A stretch of 64,000 nucleotides of DNA from contig LR632930.1 of the NCBI GenBank assembly GCA_902167325.1, forward strand, positions 3,658,001 to 3,722,000, read 5' to 3'. This DNA comes from Chitinophaga pinensis (GTDB lineage: Bacteria; Bacteroidota; Bacteroidia; Chitinophagales; Chitinophagaceae). The notes beneath the pieces are model-generated. The model ran no database searches. It was not told the DNA's origin and worked only from the letters and a program-made list of their open reading frames with translations. A program made the translations under genes and the position numbers. This document shows positions 53,806 to 63,000 of this stretch, one piece after another. Each line of letters begins with the position of its first letter. Position 1 is the first letter of the stretch.

Positions 53806-54210
53806 ATGTGTTTACTTATGATCCGCAATGCCGATCCATTGGAGAGGAATGCCCGTAAACGAATGGAAGCAAAGATTTCCAAAAAATTACGGGTTAAATG
53901 TATCCATGCATGTTGTCATGGCTTTCGTTCTTTGGTAATGATCGTGCTGGGTATGCTGAATTTTATCTGGGTTATTCCACCGGGTAGTTTACATACTGCA
54001 GCAAGTGATTCGTACATGATATCCATCGCGCATGCTTTTTACAATACTTCCATCCCCGGGCAAATTTTCATCATCCTCGTTTTTGCCGCATTTGTATTCC
54101 CATTCGGTAAACTGCTGAACGATCTTACTGCTATCAGCGCTATCCTGCGCAGACGGGCCGGTTATAGAAATCAACACTGCAAAAACGATTCAGGAAACTC
54201 TGCACTGTAA
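53806..54210 (+). CDS. Possible two-helix membrane protein
   Basis: A frame of about 134 residues with a basic front (ERNARKRMEAKISKKLRVK), two hydrophobic segments (SLVMIVLGMLNFIWVI and GQIFIILVFAAFVFPFG) and a basic tail. Starts at 53806, 53818 or a TTG at 53788 are all possible. No homology is recognised and the flanks are AT-rich, so it may be a lineage-specific gene. TAGCCGTATG occurs on both sides (53681 and 54294). Confidence 0.4.
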   Translation: MCLLMIRNADPLERNARKRMEAKISKKLRVKCIHACCHGFRSLVMIVLGMLNFIWVIPPGSLHTAASDSYMISIAHAFYNTSIPGQIFIILVFAAFVFPFGKLLNDLTAISAILRRRAGYRNQHCKNDSGNSAL

Positions 54211-54680
54211 TTCTCAAATCAGTTTGTATACATACTTCTTTGTTTTTAGGCACTTCATACGTCATATCTGCTAACGTTACTGATGTGTTTAGTTAGCCGT
54301 ATGTTAACCATTTCAAATAGCGAATTAATACGCATGGTTAGCTGAAGTAATATGCTTTAATTGCATTCATGATGAATGTATTTTCATCATGGGAAATTGA
54401 AACGCATATGTAAACTTAAATCAGACAGCAACATGTTCAAACATCCCCATTAGCCAACTGCAGCTATGCCACGTAAGGAAATACTGAGCCTTTGGATTCA
54501 TGCCAACATTAGCAAAAGTTCATTCCGTGAAAAATGAAAAACCTGTACATGCATGGCCGATAGTCTCTCATGGCTTCTTTTCCCGTTATTTAATCTTTAA
54601 TCGGACATGCTTGTTTGCATTTCTTCTTAGCAAGTCTGTTCTCAACAAAATACTACCTAAATCATTTTTTACTTACTACT
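54211..54680. other. AT-rich gap with small palindromes
   Basis: A 470-base stretch without a supported gene. It contains repeated GTTAGC/GCTAAC elements between 54270 and 54345 in both orientations and a palindrome CATTCAT-G-ATGAATG at 54364-54378. A 70-residue frame at 54500-54712 has no coding features. The region may hold promoters for the 54681 gene; no RNA family is recognised. Confidence 0.35.
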
Positions 54681-55277
54681 ATGAAACATTTTATAAAATT
54701 CTTTTACTGTGATTTTGTAATGGGACTGGGCCTGATGCTTTTTAGTTTGATCGCGGAGACTGATTTTGCGGATACGCTGGTAGTGAAGTTTGCTTTCGCA
54801 GACTTCGCGCTCCCGTTAAACTGGTTTATCCTCGTATTCGGAACTTTTATGTTCAGTGTATTTATCTTCCTCGTGAACCTGATCTGTTACGATATTTTTT
54901 ATTACAAGAATGTACCTAACCGGCTGAGGAACGAGTTTGGGTTCTTACTGGTACTATTGTTGAAATATGCCCTCCCCACCTTCCTGATATGGAGCGTCAC
55001 CATCGGAGGTGTATCAGTACTGGAAGAGATGCCCGTCACCTCATTTATTTTCAGGGCCTTCATGAGCATATCACTTGTGCTGGATCTGGTGGTATTTTCC
55101 TTTAAGTTTTCGGGAGATGATGTTATCACCATAAAATTCGGCAGTAAAACATTTGTGTACCCCTGCCGCAAAATCCATAATTACCTGACAATGATTACCT
55201 GGGGTATCTTTGCAGTGTCTGTAGGTAAAGTTTATAAAACCAAGATAGACAGCTCCAAACATTCCACCCTCCGCTAA
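54681..55277 (+). CDS. Multi-helix membrane protein of unknown function
   Basis: A 198-residue protein with about five hydrophobic helices (VMGLGLMLFSLIAET; FILVFGTFMFSVFIFLVNLICY; ALPTFLIWSVTIGGVSV and others) and a charged C-terminal tail. No family is recognised. I use ATG 54681 because the 22 residues ahead of it in frame are hydrophobic without a charged front. Single gene. Confidence 0.6.
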   Translation: MKHFIKFFYCDFVMGLGLMLFSLIAETDFADTLVVKFAFADFALPLNWFILVFGTFMFSVFIFLVNLICYDIFYYKNVPNRLRNEFGFLLVLLLKYALPTFLIWSVTIGGVSVLEEMPVTSFIFRAFMSISLVLDLVVFSFKFSGDDVITIKFGSKTFVYPCRKIHNYLTMITWGIFAVSVGKVYKTKIDSSKHSTLR

Positions 55278-55420
55278 TACTTACTAACCCATACAACAGG
55301 TATCTGCCGTTCTCTTTCCGGCAGGTACCTGTTGTTGTTTCCGTCAATTGTTAAGGCGGCATAAAAATCCCGGGCATTTACTATTTTGCAGGTATTCCAA
55401 TTTAGCTATACCTGCCGATT

Positions 55421-55906
55421 ATGCCTCAACTCACAAAAGATCTCACCGCCAGTTCCGAATGGATTATCCAGTGCTTTGGTTCCATAGGTTTAAAACTCGA
55501 TCATTCCCTCGACAGTATCCTGCATATCGATGGTTTCCTTCAAATGAACATCGCCAATTCCCAACCCATTCCCGGTTCCATACTGGCTTCCAATTTCGGA
55601 CAGATACTGTTTGGGCTGGGCGCTTACCTTGGCGAAACCATCATCCGCCATGCTCCCGGTGCGGAGTGGATTACCAATGATGAGGACCCTCATGGTGAAG
55701 TGAATGCCATGGTGCAACTGGCCAACGGCGGGCAGCTCTGGCCCATGATGAAAGTGATCAAACGTGCGCAGAACGGGTTCGAGGATTCCGTATATCCTTA
55801 TGCGTATGAGATCACGAAGCCGTATGGGAATATCCCTTTCAATGCATCGTTCTGGGATATTGGGAAGCTGCAGCCGGTTAAAAAGCCCTGGTACAAATTC
55901 TGGTAG
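55421..55906 (+). CDS. Conserved hypothetical soluble protein
   Basis: A 161-residue soluble protein. The centre GLGAYLGETIIRHAPGAEWI followed by NAMVQLANGGQLWPMMKVIKRAQNG is a pattern seen in several bacterial proteins of unknown role, some near toxin/immunity genes. No signal peptide. It is a single gene followed by a strong bidirectional terminator. Confidence 0.65.
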   Translation: MPQLTKDLTASSEWIIQCFGSIGLKLDHSLDSILHIDGFLQMNIANSQPIPGSILASNFGQILFGLGAYLGETIIRHAPGAEWITNDEDPHGEVNAMVQLANGGQLWPMMKVIKRAQNGFEDSVYPYAYEITKPYGNIPFNASFWDIGKLQPVKKPWYKFW

Positions 55907-55919
55907 TTCCGTAAACTAA

Positions 55920-55955
55920 AAAACGCCCGCAGGAATCACTTCCCGCGGGCGTTTT
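55920..55955. terminator. Bidirectional terminator
   Basis: AAAACGCCCGC and GCGGGCGTTTT form an 11-base stem with a 14-base loop between two convergent genes (stops at 55906 and 55975). It can serve both strands. Confidence 0.88.
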
Positions 55956-55974
55956 CGCTATTAGCAGTTGCTGA

Positions 55975-57240
55975 TTATTTCTTTGCGATCCGGTATAGAC
56001 GGCCCTGATCGGTTACCGCATACAGCGCACCGTCGTTACCCTGCGTAATGTCGCGGAAGCGCTGCCCTTCGTTAGGCAGGATGCGCTCTTCACCCACCAC
56101 CTTGTTGTTCTGGATCACGAGGCGCGCAATATGCGTGCTGCTGAGACCGGAAACGAACAGGCTGTTCTGCCATTCAGGAATGTCAGTGCCGGTATAGAAC
56201 GTCATACCGCTGGGAGAGAGTACAGGGTCCCAGTAATACACGGGTTGCTCAAGACCTGCTTTCTGCTGGATGCTGTCGCCGATCTTTTTACCGCTGTATT
56301 CCAGTCCGTATGTGATAGTGGGCCAGCCATAGTTTTTGCCGGCTTCCACACGGTTCAGTTCATCGCCGCCACGGGGACCGAACTCGGTTTCCCACAGGTC
56401 ACCGGATACCGGGTGGAAGGCAAGGCCCTGCACGTTGCGGTGACCGTAAGAATACAACTCGGGACGGGCATTTGCATCCCCTGCGAAGGGATTGCCAGCT
56501 GCCGGTTTACCGTCTTTTGTAATGCGCACGATCTTGCCGAGGCCGGACTTGAGGTCCTGTGCCTGCGGACGGGTAGCAAGGTCCGACCGTTCGCCGGTGC
56601 TAACGATCAGGTTATTGTCTTTATCAATGAGGATACGGCCGCCGTAGTGGAGCGTACCATCATATTCAGGAGTGGCGCGGTATATAACCGTAGCACCTTC
56701 TATCTTCTTTTCGTCGGCCGACAGTTTTCCTTTGGCTACTGCGGTGAGCGTGCCACCGGGGCGCTGTTCGGAGAATACCCAGTACACCATGCGGTTGTTA
56801 GCGAAATCAGGATCTACGCGGAGGCCGAGCAGGCCGCCCTGACCTTTGGAATTCACTTCCGGGAGACCGGTAATGGGTTCGCTCAGCTGGCCTTGTTGTG
56901 TGGCAATGCGGAGGGTGCCGCCTTTTTCGGTAATGAGCAGGCGGCCATCGGGCAGGGAAGTGATGCCCCAGGGCTTGGAAAGCCCTTCAGACAGTATTTT
57001 GCCTTCAAAAGGTGTGGAAGTGGTAACCCCGGCTATCCTCGTTTGTCCTTCGAAAGCAGGCTTGTAATCGGTATTGGCGGCCTTGGTTTCAACGGGAACA
57101 TGGGAGGAGTCCTGCTGCGCGGAGGCAGTAGTACTGTCTTTCGTATTATTGCCTGAAGTGCCCTGGCCGCAGGATGCGATCACCACGGCTCCGCCTACGC
57201 AGAATGCACGCAGGAGTTGGGGAGTCGGATACATGTTCAT
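55975..57240 (-). CDS. PQQ-type soluble sugar dehydrogenase, lipoprotein
   Basis: A 421-residue lipoprotein (lipobox ending VVIASC) of the soluble aldose dehydrogenase/YliI family, six-bladed propeller. Landmarks: LSKPWGITSLPDGRLLITEKGGTLRI, GGLLGLRVDPDF, LHYGGRILIDKDNNLIVSTGERSD, YSYGHRNVQGLAFHP, ETEFGPRGGDELN. The family oxidises sugars with PQQ in the periplasm; electrons would go to a quinone or cytochrome. A 30-residue low-complexity linker follows the lipid anchor. ATG 57240 is chosen; 57249 and 57234 are possible. PQQ synthesis genes are not in the window. Confidence 0.88.
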   Translation of the reverse strand: MNMYPTPQLLRAFCVGGAVVIASCGQGTSGNNTKDSTTASAQQDSSHVPVETKAANTDYKPAFEGQTRIAGVTTSTPFEGKILSEGLSKPWGITSLPDGRLLITEKGGTLRIATQQGQLSEPITGLPEVNSKGQGGLLGLRVDPDFANNRMVYWVFSEQRPGGTLTAVAKGKLSADEKKIEGATVIYRATPEYDGTLHYGGRILIDKDNNLIVSTGERSDLATRPQAQDLKSGLGKIVRITKDGKPAAGNPFAGDANARPELYSYGHRNVQGLAFHPVSGDLWETEFGPRGGDELNRVEAGKNYGWPTITYGLEYSGKKIGDSIQQKAGLEQPVYYWDPVLSPSGMTFYTGTDIPEWQNSLFVSGLSSTHIARLVIQNNKVVGEERILPNEGQRFRDITQGNDGALYAVTDQGRLYRIAKK

Positions 57241-57301
57241 AAGATACATTGAGTGATTTGACTGGATTATCGGTGCTTAAATATAATATAAGTTGTCAAG
57301 A

Positions 57302-57874
57302 TTACACGTTTTCTTCCTGCCAATCCCAAACCACCACGTTCCAGGTGCTCATATCATCAGTATATGTATGAATGGGGCGGAAACCCACCTTTTCATGTGC
57401 CCGGAGGGAGCGGTGGTTAAATATGGAGATCTCTGTCAGGAGGAAGTCGTATTCCCCTGCATAAAGGGCCTTATGGTGTTCGTATAGTTGCGCGAACACG
57501 CCTTTGCCACGGTAGGCGGGGTGAACACATACCTGTCCCATTACATAGTAGTTATGGGAATTGAGGGGGCGCCCCTTATAAACCACATGCCTGAAATTAT
57601 CCAGCATACTTTGCAAAGGAAGGTAAGTGTTGGCTCCGGCTTTGGTGAGTACGAGGGCATAGCCTGCCACGGTATCGCCGTCTTTCACGATCACGGGGGG
57701 GGCGATGGCGTGCAGCTGTTGGAGGATATCGAAAGTATAAGACCAGGTTACAAAACCTTCTTTCGATTTCTGTTCCGGACTGAGCAGTTCGGTGTGATTG
57801 GATTCCGAGAGCGCTGCGATTTGGTGCAGCTCCTCCACGGTGGTAACTACGGTGGCAATGGGTCCCTGTTGCAT
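57302..57874 (-). CDS. GNAT acetyltransferase
   Basis: A 190-residue GNAT enzyme. The acetyl-CoA loop is in VMGQVCVHPAYRGKGVFAQLYEHHK and the terminal strand in NHRSLRAHEKVGFRPI. The N-terminal helical part (LHQIAALSESNHTELL) is the usual variable lid. It starts 13 bases after the MFS gene on the same strand, so it may modify the drug or metabolite the exporter carries. Substrate unknown. Confidence 0.85.
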   Translation of the reverse strand: MQQGPIATVVTTVEELHQIAALSESNHTELLSPEQKSKEGFVTWSYTFDILQQLHAIAPPVIVKDGDTVAGYALVLTKAGANTYLPLQSMLDNFRHVVYKGRPLNSHNYYVMGQVCVHPAYRGKGVFAQLYEHHKALYAGEYDFLLTEISIFNHRSLRAHEKVGFRPIHTYTDDMSTWNVVVWDWQEENV

Positions 57875-57887
57875 CTGTGGCTTTTTG

Positions 57888-59285
57888 TCAAATATAGGAT
57901 TTTGATGTGTGCGGAAGGCTACCGGGCATGCGGCTGAGAAAGAGGGCGGTGAGCAGCAGCAGTGCGATGTTAAGGCCAGTGGCAGGAAGGTAGGCCGCTG
58001 TGTAACTATGGCCGGATTGCAGCAGTCCGAAGAAGATACCGCTGCAAACGCTCACGCCCAAAGCAACGGCCGTTTGCTGAAAGGTGCTGTATGTACCGGA
58101 AGCCGCGCCTGCCAGCGGTTGTGGTATACCTTTCATGGCGGTGGTGAGCAGGGAAGGGAGAACCGTTCCGCATCCCATTCCATAAGCGAACAGTACCGGG
58201 AGGAGGGTGCCGTTCCCGGGGAGACCACCGGCAAAAAGATACATATGCAAAGCGAGGGTAACAACCATCATCCCCACACCCGCCAGGAGCACTTTTTTCC
58301 CATACCGGCCCAGCAGGCGCATGGTAATCAGGGAGGCCAGCACATAGCCCAGTCCCTGTGCAACAAAGAGCATTCCGGTGGCGGTGGCGCTGAGTCCGTA
58401 GCCGGATTGCAGCAGCACGGCATGAATGAGGAAGTAAGAATCCTGTACCATGAAGTAGCTCAGCGTGGCCAGGAGCGCCAGCCGGTAATCCCTGATGCGG
58501 AATAACTGCAGCGGTATGAGCGGTTCCGCCAGTTTCCTTTGTAACAATACGAATGCTGCCAGCAAAGGAAAGGAGGCTGCCAGCAGCCAGATGCTCCACA
58601 GGGGCCAGCCCAGTTCGCGCCCCTGTATCAGCGGATACACGAGGCTCATGAGTCCTGCTGTGAGCAGGGCCACACTGCCTGCATGAATACGGGCGGTGGA
58701 AGTGACGGGTGTTGCCGGGAGTTTACGTAAGGCTAATATTCCGGCGATAAGGCCAACAGGAAGGTTAATGAGGAAGATGAAGCGCCAGCCAGCCACGGGG
58801 CCTTGCAGGTCGGGGATGATGCCGCCGAGGAGCTGGCCGATAACGGATGCGGAACCTGCGATGGTGCCGTACATACCCAAAGCGCGGATGCGTGCCTTGT
58901 GTTCCGGGTACAGAATATGCACCAGCGCGATGCTTTGGGGGATGAGGAATGCCGCGCATATGCCTTGTATGAAACGTGCAGCATTTAATTGGAAAGGCGT
59001 GGCCGCTATTCCGCAACAGCAGGAAGCCAGTGTGAAGAGGAACATGGATGTTACAAACACCCGCTTCTGCCCATACCGGTCGCCCAGTTTGCCACCTGTA
59101 ATCAGGAAGGAGGCATAGCCGAGCAGGTACATGGCTATGACGAGCTGCATATCCGCATCGGTGCCGCCCAATCCGGTTCGGATGGAAGGGAGTGCTACGT
59201 TAACGATGAAAATATCGATGACTGCAAGGAAAACTGCAGAGGAGATGATGGCGAGTTGTAACCAGCCGTACGGGTGTTTTTTCAT
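57888..59285 (-). CDS. MFS exporter, DHA2 (EmrB/QacA) type
   Basis: A 465-residue inner-membrane transporter with about 14 hydrophobic helices. Motif A is GGKLGDRYGQKRVF after helix 2; GWRFIFLINLPVGL is the DHA2-typical segment after helix 5. Members export drugs and metabolites using the proton gradient. It is divergent from an HxlR regulator, with an inverted repeat between them, and followed by a GNAT gene. Expression is probably regulated by HxlR. Confidence 0.92.
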   Translation of the reverse strand: MKKHPYGWLQLAIISSAVFLAVIDIFIVNVALPSIRTGLGGTDADMQLVIAMYLLGYASFLITGGKLGDRYGQKRVFVTSMFLFTLASCCCGIAATPFQLNAARFIQGICAAFLIPQSIALVHILYPEHKARIRALGMYGTIAGSASVIGQLLGGIIPDLQGPVAGWRFIFLINLPVGLIAGILALRKLPATPVTSTARIHAGSVALLTAGLMSLVYPLIQGRELGWPLWSIWLLAASFPLLAAFVLLQRKLAEPLIPLQLFRIRDYRLALLATLSYFMVQDSYFLIHAVLLQSGYGLSATATGMLFVAQGLGYVLASLITMRLLGRYGKKVLLAGVGMMVVTLALHMYLFAGGLPGNGTLLPVLFAYGMGCGTVLPSLLTTAMKGIPQPLAGAASGTYSTFQQTAVALGVSVCSGIFFGLLQSGHSYTAAYLPATGLNIALLLLTALFLSRMPGSLPHTSKSYI

Positions 59286-59328
59286 TATTCGTTACCTTTA
59301 AACCGCCAAATTTCTGGCAGCAGCAACG

Positions 59329-59347
59329 GGTAAACAAGTAGTTTACC
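59329..59347. promoter_or_regulatory. Inverted repeat, candidate HxlR operator
   Basis: GGTAAAC and GTTTACC are perfect 7-base arms with a 5-base spacer between the divergent MFS and HxlR genes. On the minus strand a TTG in the repeat is followed 20 bases later by GAAATTTG, a near TAnnTTTG box, so a bound regulator would cover the MFS promoter. A degenerate second copy (GTTACCTTTAAAC) lies at 59291. Confidence 0.55.
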
Positions 59348-59361
59348 GCAAGATACCGGGT

Positions 59362-59775
59362 ATGAAAAAAGATACTAATGAACAGCATAGCGGTTTTGCC
59401 CAAACTGCCGCAGGTGCTCAATTGATAGAAAATAACTGTGCCATGACACTGGCCATGCAGGTGATCGGCGGAAAGTGGAAGTTACTCATCCTGAATGCCA
59501 TCCGGAAAGAGTGTCCTGCCCGCTTCGGGGAGCTTCGCGATAAGATGGTGGATATTACGCATGCCACACTCACCGCACAGCTCCGGGAGCTGGAGCGCGA
59601 CGGAGTGATAGAAAGGAAAGCCTATGCCGTATCTCCCCCGAAAGTAGAGTATAAACTGACCGAACTGGGAAAGCTGCTGATTCCTGTAATGCAGGCCTTA
59701 TGCGATTGGGGGGAAGCGTTCCGGCAATCCGCGGTGGTATCAGCGGAGCGCATAGAAGAGGGAACCGCCGAATAG
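59362..59775 (+). CDS. HxlR-family regulator
   Basis: A 137-residue winged-helix protein of the HxlR (MarR-like) family. NNCAMTLAMQVIGGKWKLLILNAI is the family signature with the conserved N-terminal Cys (redox- or aldehyde-sensing in HypR-type members), followed by RFGELRDKMVDITHATLTAQLRELERDGVIERK. It acts as a dimer. The divergent MFS gene, 76 bases away, is the likely target. The Cys suggests a response to electrophiles; this is inference. Confidence 0.92.
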   Translation: MKKDTNEQHSGFAQTAAGAQLIENNCAMTLAMQVIGGKWKLLILNAIRKECPARFGELRDKMVDITHATLTAQLRELERDGVIERKAYAVSPPKVEYKLTELGKLLIPVMQALCDWGEAFRQSAVVSAERIEEGTAE

Positions 59776-59804
59776 TATGAACAATACGAGCTGACGGTCG
59801 CTGA

Positions 59805-59909
59805 ACCGCAGGCGTAGAGCTGCCCTGGTCTGACGATAAGCTGGTTCTGCCGATCCCATTTAAGGAAGTGGAAGTAAACCCTTCCCTCGGCCAGAACCCT
59901 GGCTACTAA
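59805..59909 (+). pseudogene. SusD C-terminal remnant
   Basis: After an in-frame TGA at 59802, 34 codons read TAGVELPWSDDKLVLPIP, then FKEVEVNPSLGQNPGY and TAA at 59907. This is the classic SusD C-terminus (PW.D..LLPIP...NP.L.QNPGY). No start codon or upstream SusD body exists; the HxlR gene ends 30 bases before. A terminator hairpin follows. I infer the relic of a deleted SusC/D locus. Confidence 0.72.
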
Positions 59910-59935
59910 AACACGCCGCCATTCTCTTACCTATA

Positions 59936-59962
59936 CCCCGGGACTTTATGCTCCGGGGATTT
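59936..59962 (+). terminator. Terminator behind the SusD remnant
   Basis: CCCCGG and CCGGGG with an 11-base loop, followed by ATTTTA. It probably belonged to the lost SusD operon and may now end the HxlR transcript. Confidence 0.65.
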
Positions 59963-60021
59963 TAAACCGGCAATCAGTACTGGAAGGCGGTCATATCACA
60001 AGGCGTTTAAGAAGGGTAATA

Positions 60022-60059
60022 ATAAGCAGGCGGCTTCCGGAAGGAGGCCGCCTGCTTAT
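60022..60059 (+). terminator. Long perfect hairpin
   Basis: ATAAGCAGGCGGC and GCCGCCTGCTTAT form a perfect 13-base stem with a 12-base loop. No long T-run follows on either strand. It adds to the terminators packed between the convergent genes. The 59776-60098 gap holds only these hairpins and the SusD relic. Confidence 0.55.
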
Positions 60060-60065
60060 ATCAAA

Positions 60066-60092
60066 AAGCCCCGGGGATTGGTCCCGGGGCTT
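60066..60092 (-). terminator. Terminator of the propeller/HEAT/cytochrome gene
   Basis: On the minus strand AAGCCCCGGG and CCCGGGGCTT pair with a 7-base loop and run into TTTTTGA. It begins 7 bases beyond the stop at 60099. Confidence 0.85.
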
Positions 60093-60098
60093 CTGTAT

Positions 60099-63000
60099 TT
60101 ATTCATCCGTTTTAGCACTATAGAGGAAACTGACCAGGTCCCTGATCTCCTTTTTCGACAGCACGGCTTTCATATCGGGCATGCTCGATGGAGCATAGGT
60201 TTTCTTTACAATATCCGCCGTGGCAAACAGCTGCACTGGTTCATTGCCGATCTTCAGTTTCATCCCTCCTTTGTTTTCGTCCTGCAGGATGCCGGTTATT
60301 TTCTTTCCATCTTTCAGTTCCAGCGTTACCATACCATAGCCGGGAGAGAGGCGGGCACTGGGACTGATAAGTGCTTCCAGTATCTGCTCTTTGGTGAGCC
60401 TTCCACCCACACCATTGATACGCGGACCGGCATTGCCGCCGCGATCGTCGTAGGCATGGCACTTCATACACTGGGCATTTTCGTTCCAGAAAAAGATGCG
60501 CTGCCCACGCTGTGGGTCTCCACCATCCAAAGCTCCGGCATATAAGGCATGCAGCTCATCGGCAGAGCGTTTGGAACTGATGGATTTGTATTGCTCCGCC
60601 AGTGTTTTGCTGCCGGTACTGTCTATAGCCTCTCCCAGTTCAAGGATAAGCCCTGCGGGCAGAGTGCCGCTTTCCATTTTACCGAGCAGTTGACTGAACT
60701 GTAGATCTGCCCCGGGGGGATTGAGCCTGCCGTATGCGAGGAGGGCAGCCTGCTGCTCTTCCAGTGATTTAGATGCGATAACGCTGGTGAGCAGCTGTGC
60801 TTTTACTTCTTTAGTGATCTTAGACTTGTCCAGCAAATCCACTGCGGCAACGCGCACTTTCTTCTCTTTGTCTGCCGTTGCACTCCGGAACGCTTCATCC
60901 GCTTCTGCGGCTTCCAATGCTACGAGGGCTTTCAGTGCCTGGATGCGCACTTCAGGCACAGCGTCCTTTTTCAGTACAGCGAGCAGAGCGGGAGTAGCAG
61001 CCTTGATGCCGAGCTTCTCCAATGCCAGTGCCGCACTGGTGCGAACGGGTACTGCTTTATCGGCAAGCAGGGAGGTGAGTGCCTGTCCGGCTGCGGGAAT
61101 AACTGAAGCATTGCCATATTTAAGTGCCTTGCGTGCGCGGCCGTCTACCCGGTCGAGTACAGAAGGTTCGGGCCATACGCCCAGTACACTGGCAGCTTCT
61201 GCCCGCAGTGCCGCAGGTTTTGCTGTGTTGGATGCGTAAGCAAGGATGCCGCGCATCAATGTATCGCTGCCAGCGCGTAAACTGGCATTGATAGCCCTGC
61301 GGATGAGGGGTTCATTTTGAAAAGGAGTGGTATTCAGTATAGCGCCTAATGCAGGGATGGCATCAGGAATGGATTCGTCGTCATTGATGGCGCGGGCGGC
61401 TTCTGTTACTACAAACTCATCGCTATCATGCAGGAACTTTGCCACTTCGGGGCTGCCCATTCTGCGCAATGCCACTACTGCCGCAATGCGTAATGCACGG
61501 GAAGGGTGGGTGGATAAGGCGGCTACGGGTGCTGACTTACCGATACGGGCTAATGCCAGTGCCCCGGCATGGCGGAGGTATACATCTTTATCATTGTTCT
61601 GCTCCAGCATTTCGATGACCGGTTGAATGGCAGCCGTGTGTTCCATTCTCCCCAATGCTTCTGCCGCAAAGAAACGGGCACGGCTGGCAGTATCTTTCAA
61701 TAAGGGTATAATCGCATCCCCCGCTTCGCGGTATTTGATATCGCCCAGCCATTTAGCGGTAAGGGCGCGTATTTCAGGGTCTTTATCTTTCAGTATAGGG
61801 ATCAGCAGCGCCGCATGTTTCTTATCTTTCCTCGCCATCTGGCTGATGCCCTGTATGGCATGCACACGGGCCAGCTGGTGGCCTGTTTGCTGCAATGCTG
61901 CCCCGAATGCCTTCAGGCCCTCATTGCCTCTTGCAGCCAGCTCAAACTGTGCTTTAAGCCGTACCCGCATATCTGCATGCTGCAACAGTTTACCGAGGGC
62001 AGCAACGTCTTTCTGCTCAAAATCCGCTGCCAGCAGTTCCTTCACTTCTTTCCTGATAGCAGTACCTGCTGCATTTTTTGCATCCAGCTTCCAGATGCGG
62101 CCGTAATTGTGGGTGCCCCAGCCGTCTATCCAGTCGGCTATATATAATGCGCCATCAGGCCCGAAGTCCATGCCGGTAGCCAGTATGCCGCCCAGTACCT
62201 TCTTCTGGCCGCCCAGTTCGAAACCCGCTCCGGAAGACTTCAGTTTGAAACTATGGATGCCCGAACCGGAAGGTGCTCCTACAAACTCAGCGATGAAAAA
62301 GGTGTTGTTGTATTCAGCGCCCAGTGCGGTACCGGGGTTGTACACCATACCGGTTGGACCGCTCACGAAATTCGCGATGGGAGGAACGATGTAAGCAGCC
62401 TGACTGTCCCACCGAGGGAGGTACATCTTCTCTTCCATCCACACTTTGTAGGTATTGTTCTTCGGATCGCGGTACTTGCCGTATTGCCAGTTGCTCCGCC
62501 AGCCGGCGTCTGACCCGTTTACGATGTATACAAGCCTTTCCCTTTCACCGGGGTGGTCGCCATCATTATCTTCACTGATGAGGTTGCCATATTCATCGAA
62601 TACGAACTCATGGGTGTTGCGGAGTCCATGGGCGAATATTTCAAAGTCGCTGCCATCGGGGTTAGAGCGGGCAATTACGCCACAGTTGGGGAATGCCCAT
62701 TGTTTGCCGCTCTGATCTTTACCATTGAAGCCGATATCGCCGATCTGCCAGTAGATCCTCCCGTCCGGTCCCATTTCCACGCCAGACATGCCATGGCCGC
62801 TGAAGCCGATGTGAACACCATAGCCATGGGATATAGAGGTTTTTTCATCAGCAATGCCGTCTCCGTTTTTATCTTTCATCCGCCAGAGGTCTGGTGCCAC
62901 AGCCACGTAGAGATCTTTTCCATGCGCTAATACCCCGCCTGCCACATCGGTTACTTCATCATGAAAATCTTCCACCACCAGCTGTGCCTGGTCTGCACGG

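Noticed and set aside
54500-54712. 70-codon frame before the membrane protein at 54681
   Set aside because: Overlaps the better supported gene in another frame and has no recognisable features.
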